Assembly (NCBI RefSeq): GCF_900114615.1
Contig: NZ_FOTS01000014.1
Span: 54,604-118,603 of the forward strand
Direction: 5' to 3'
From: Pelosinus propionicus DSM 13327
GTDB taxonomy: Bacteria; Bacillota; Negativicutes; DSM-13327
DNA: 64,000 nt
Shown: piece by piece, positions 63,968-64,000 of the stretch
Layout: each line of letters begins with the position of its first letter
Numbering within the stretch: position 1 is the stretch's first letter
The notes under the pieces: model-generated
Databases searched by the model: none
The model's input: only the letters and a program-made list of their open reading frames with translations
Told to the model about the DNA's origin: nothing
Position numbers and translations under genes: made by a program

Positions 63968-64000
63968 GCTAACCCCTCCTCAAATAATTTTTAGCTCTAT

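Noticed and set aside
1..64000. CRISPR arrays, tRNA or rRNA genes, prophage or conjugation genes
   Set aside because: No regularly spaced repeats, no recognisable tRNA or rRNA sequence and no phage or transfer proteins were seen.

Overview
The window is AT-rich DNA from a diderm (outer-membrane-bearing) Firmicute of the Negativicutes, most likely a Sporomusa/Pelosinus-type anaerobe. Three things point there together: Firmicute-style ribosome binding sites and YesM/YesN-type two-component genes, true outer-membrane proteins (a TpsB transporter, an OmpH/Skp chaperone), and two porins carrying an N-terminal S-layer-homology (SLH) domain, which is the hallmark OmpM-type envelope protein of that class. 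This placement is inference from gene content; no rRNA is present.

Region 1 (1-33 kb), a pectin-degradation island, almost all on the minus strand. It encodes a truncated sugar-binding lipoprotein, a GPH-type sugar symporter, GH105, a LUD-domain protein, four GH28 polygalacturonases (one cytoplasmic, three exported, one of PehX type with FnIII), three CE8 pectin methylesterase domains, two CE12 rhamnogalacturonan acetylesterase domains (one CE12 and one CE8 fused in one protein), an alpha/beta esterase, a chemoreceptor, OmpH, two SLH porins, a two-partner-secretion pair (TpsB/TpsA) and a YesM/YesN-type sensor kinase and AraC-type response regulator. Four promoters in this island share the same architecture: two 9-bp half-sites 21 bp apart (ATATTAAGA and a relative, plus-strand reading), followed after exactly 29 nt by a -10-like hexamer. 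They lie upstream of LUD-GH105-symporter, the cytoplasmic GH28, tpsB-tpsA (and possibly everything down to 7.7 kb), and the esterase-pehX-GH28-CE12/CE8 run. The obvious candidate regulator is the AraC-type response regulator at 29.6-31.2 kb. Two decayed IS256-family transposase remnants sit in the island.

Region 2 (33-36.4 kb): an ArnT/PMT-type membrane glycosyltransferase and a Cache-GGDEF diguanylate cyclase.

Region 3 (36.4-46.3 kb): a minus-strand operon hycB-like, [FeFe]-hydrogenase, moaA, hycB-like, fdhF, which has the four-subunit composition of hydrogen-dependent CO2 reductase (or a soluble formate:hydrogen lyase). Divergent from it is a plus-strand operon LysR, mobA, moeA, and a further molybdopterin-binding-domain protein, i.e. 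cofactor supply for the same enzyme.

Region 4 (46.3-56 kb): ordinary accessory genes: a GGDEF-EAL protein with a nearly deleted periplasmic sensor, Lrp plus EamA transporter, a small membrane protein, a QueG-like ferredoxin protein, two LysR regulators, a flavodoxin-family iron-sulfur flavoprotein, and cyclopropane fatty acid synthase.

Region 5 (56.3-64 kb): hexuronate catabolism on the minus strand: KDPG aldolase, UxaB, UxaA, an EamA transporter, UxaC and a ROK repressor. Galacturonate released by the pectin island would enter UxaC, UxaB, UxaA to KDG, then (after phosphorylation by a kinase not in this window) KDPG aldolase. No pectate lyase and no KduI/KduD are seen, so extracellular depolymerisation here looks hydrolytic.
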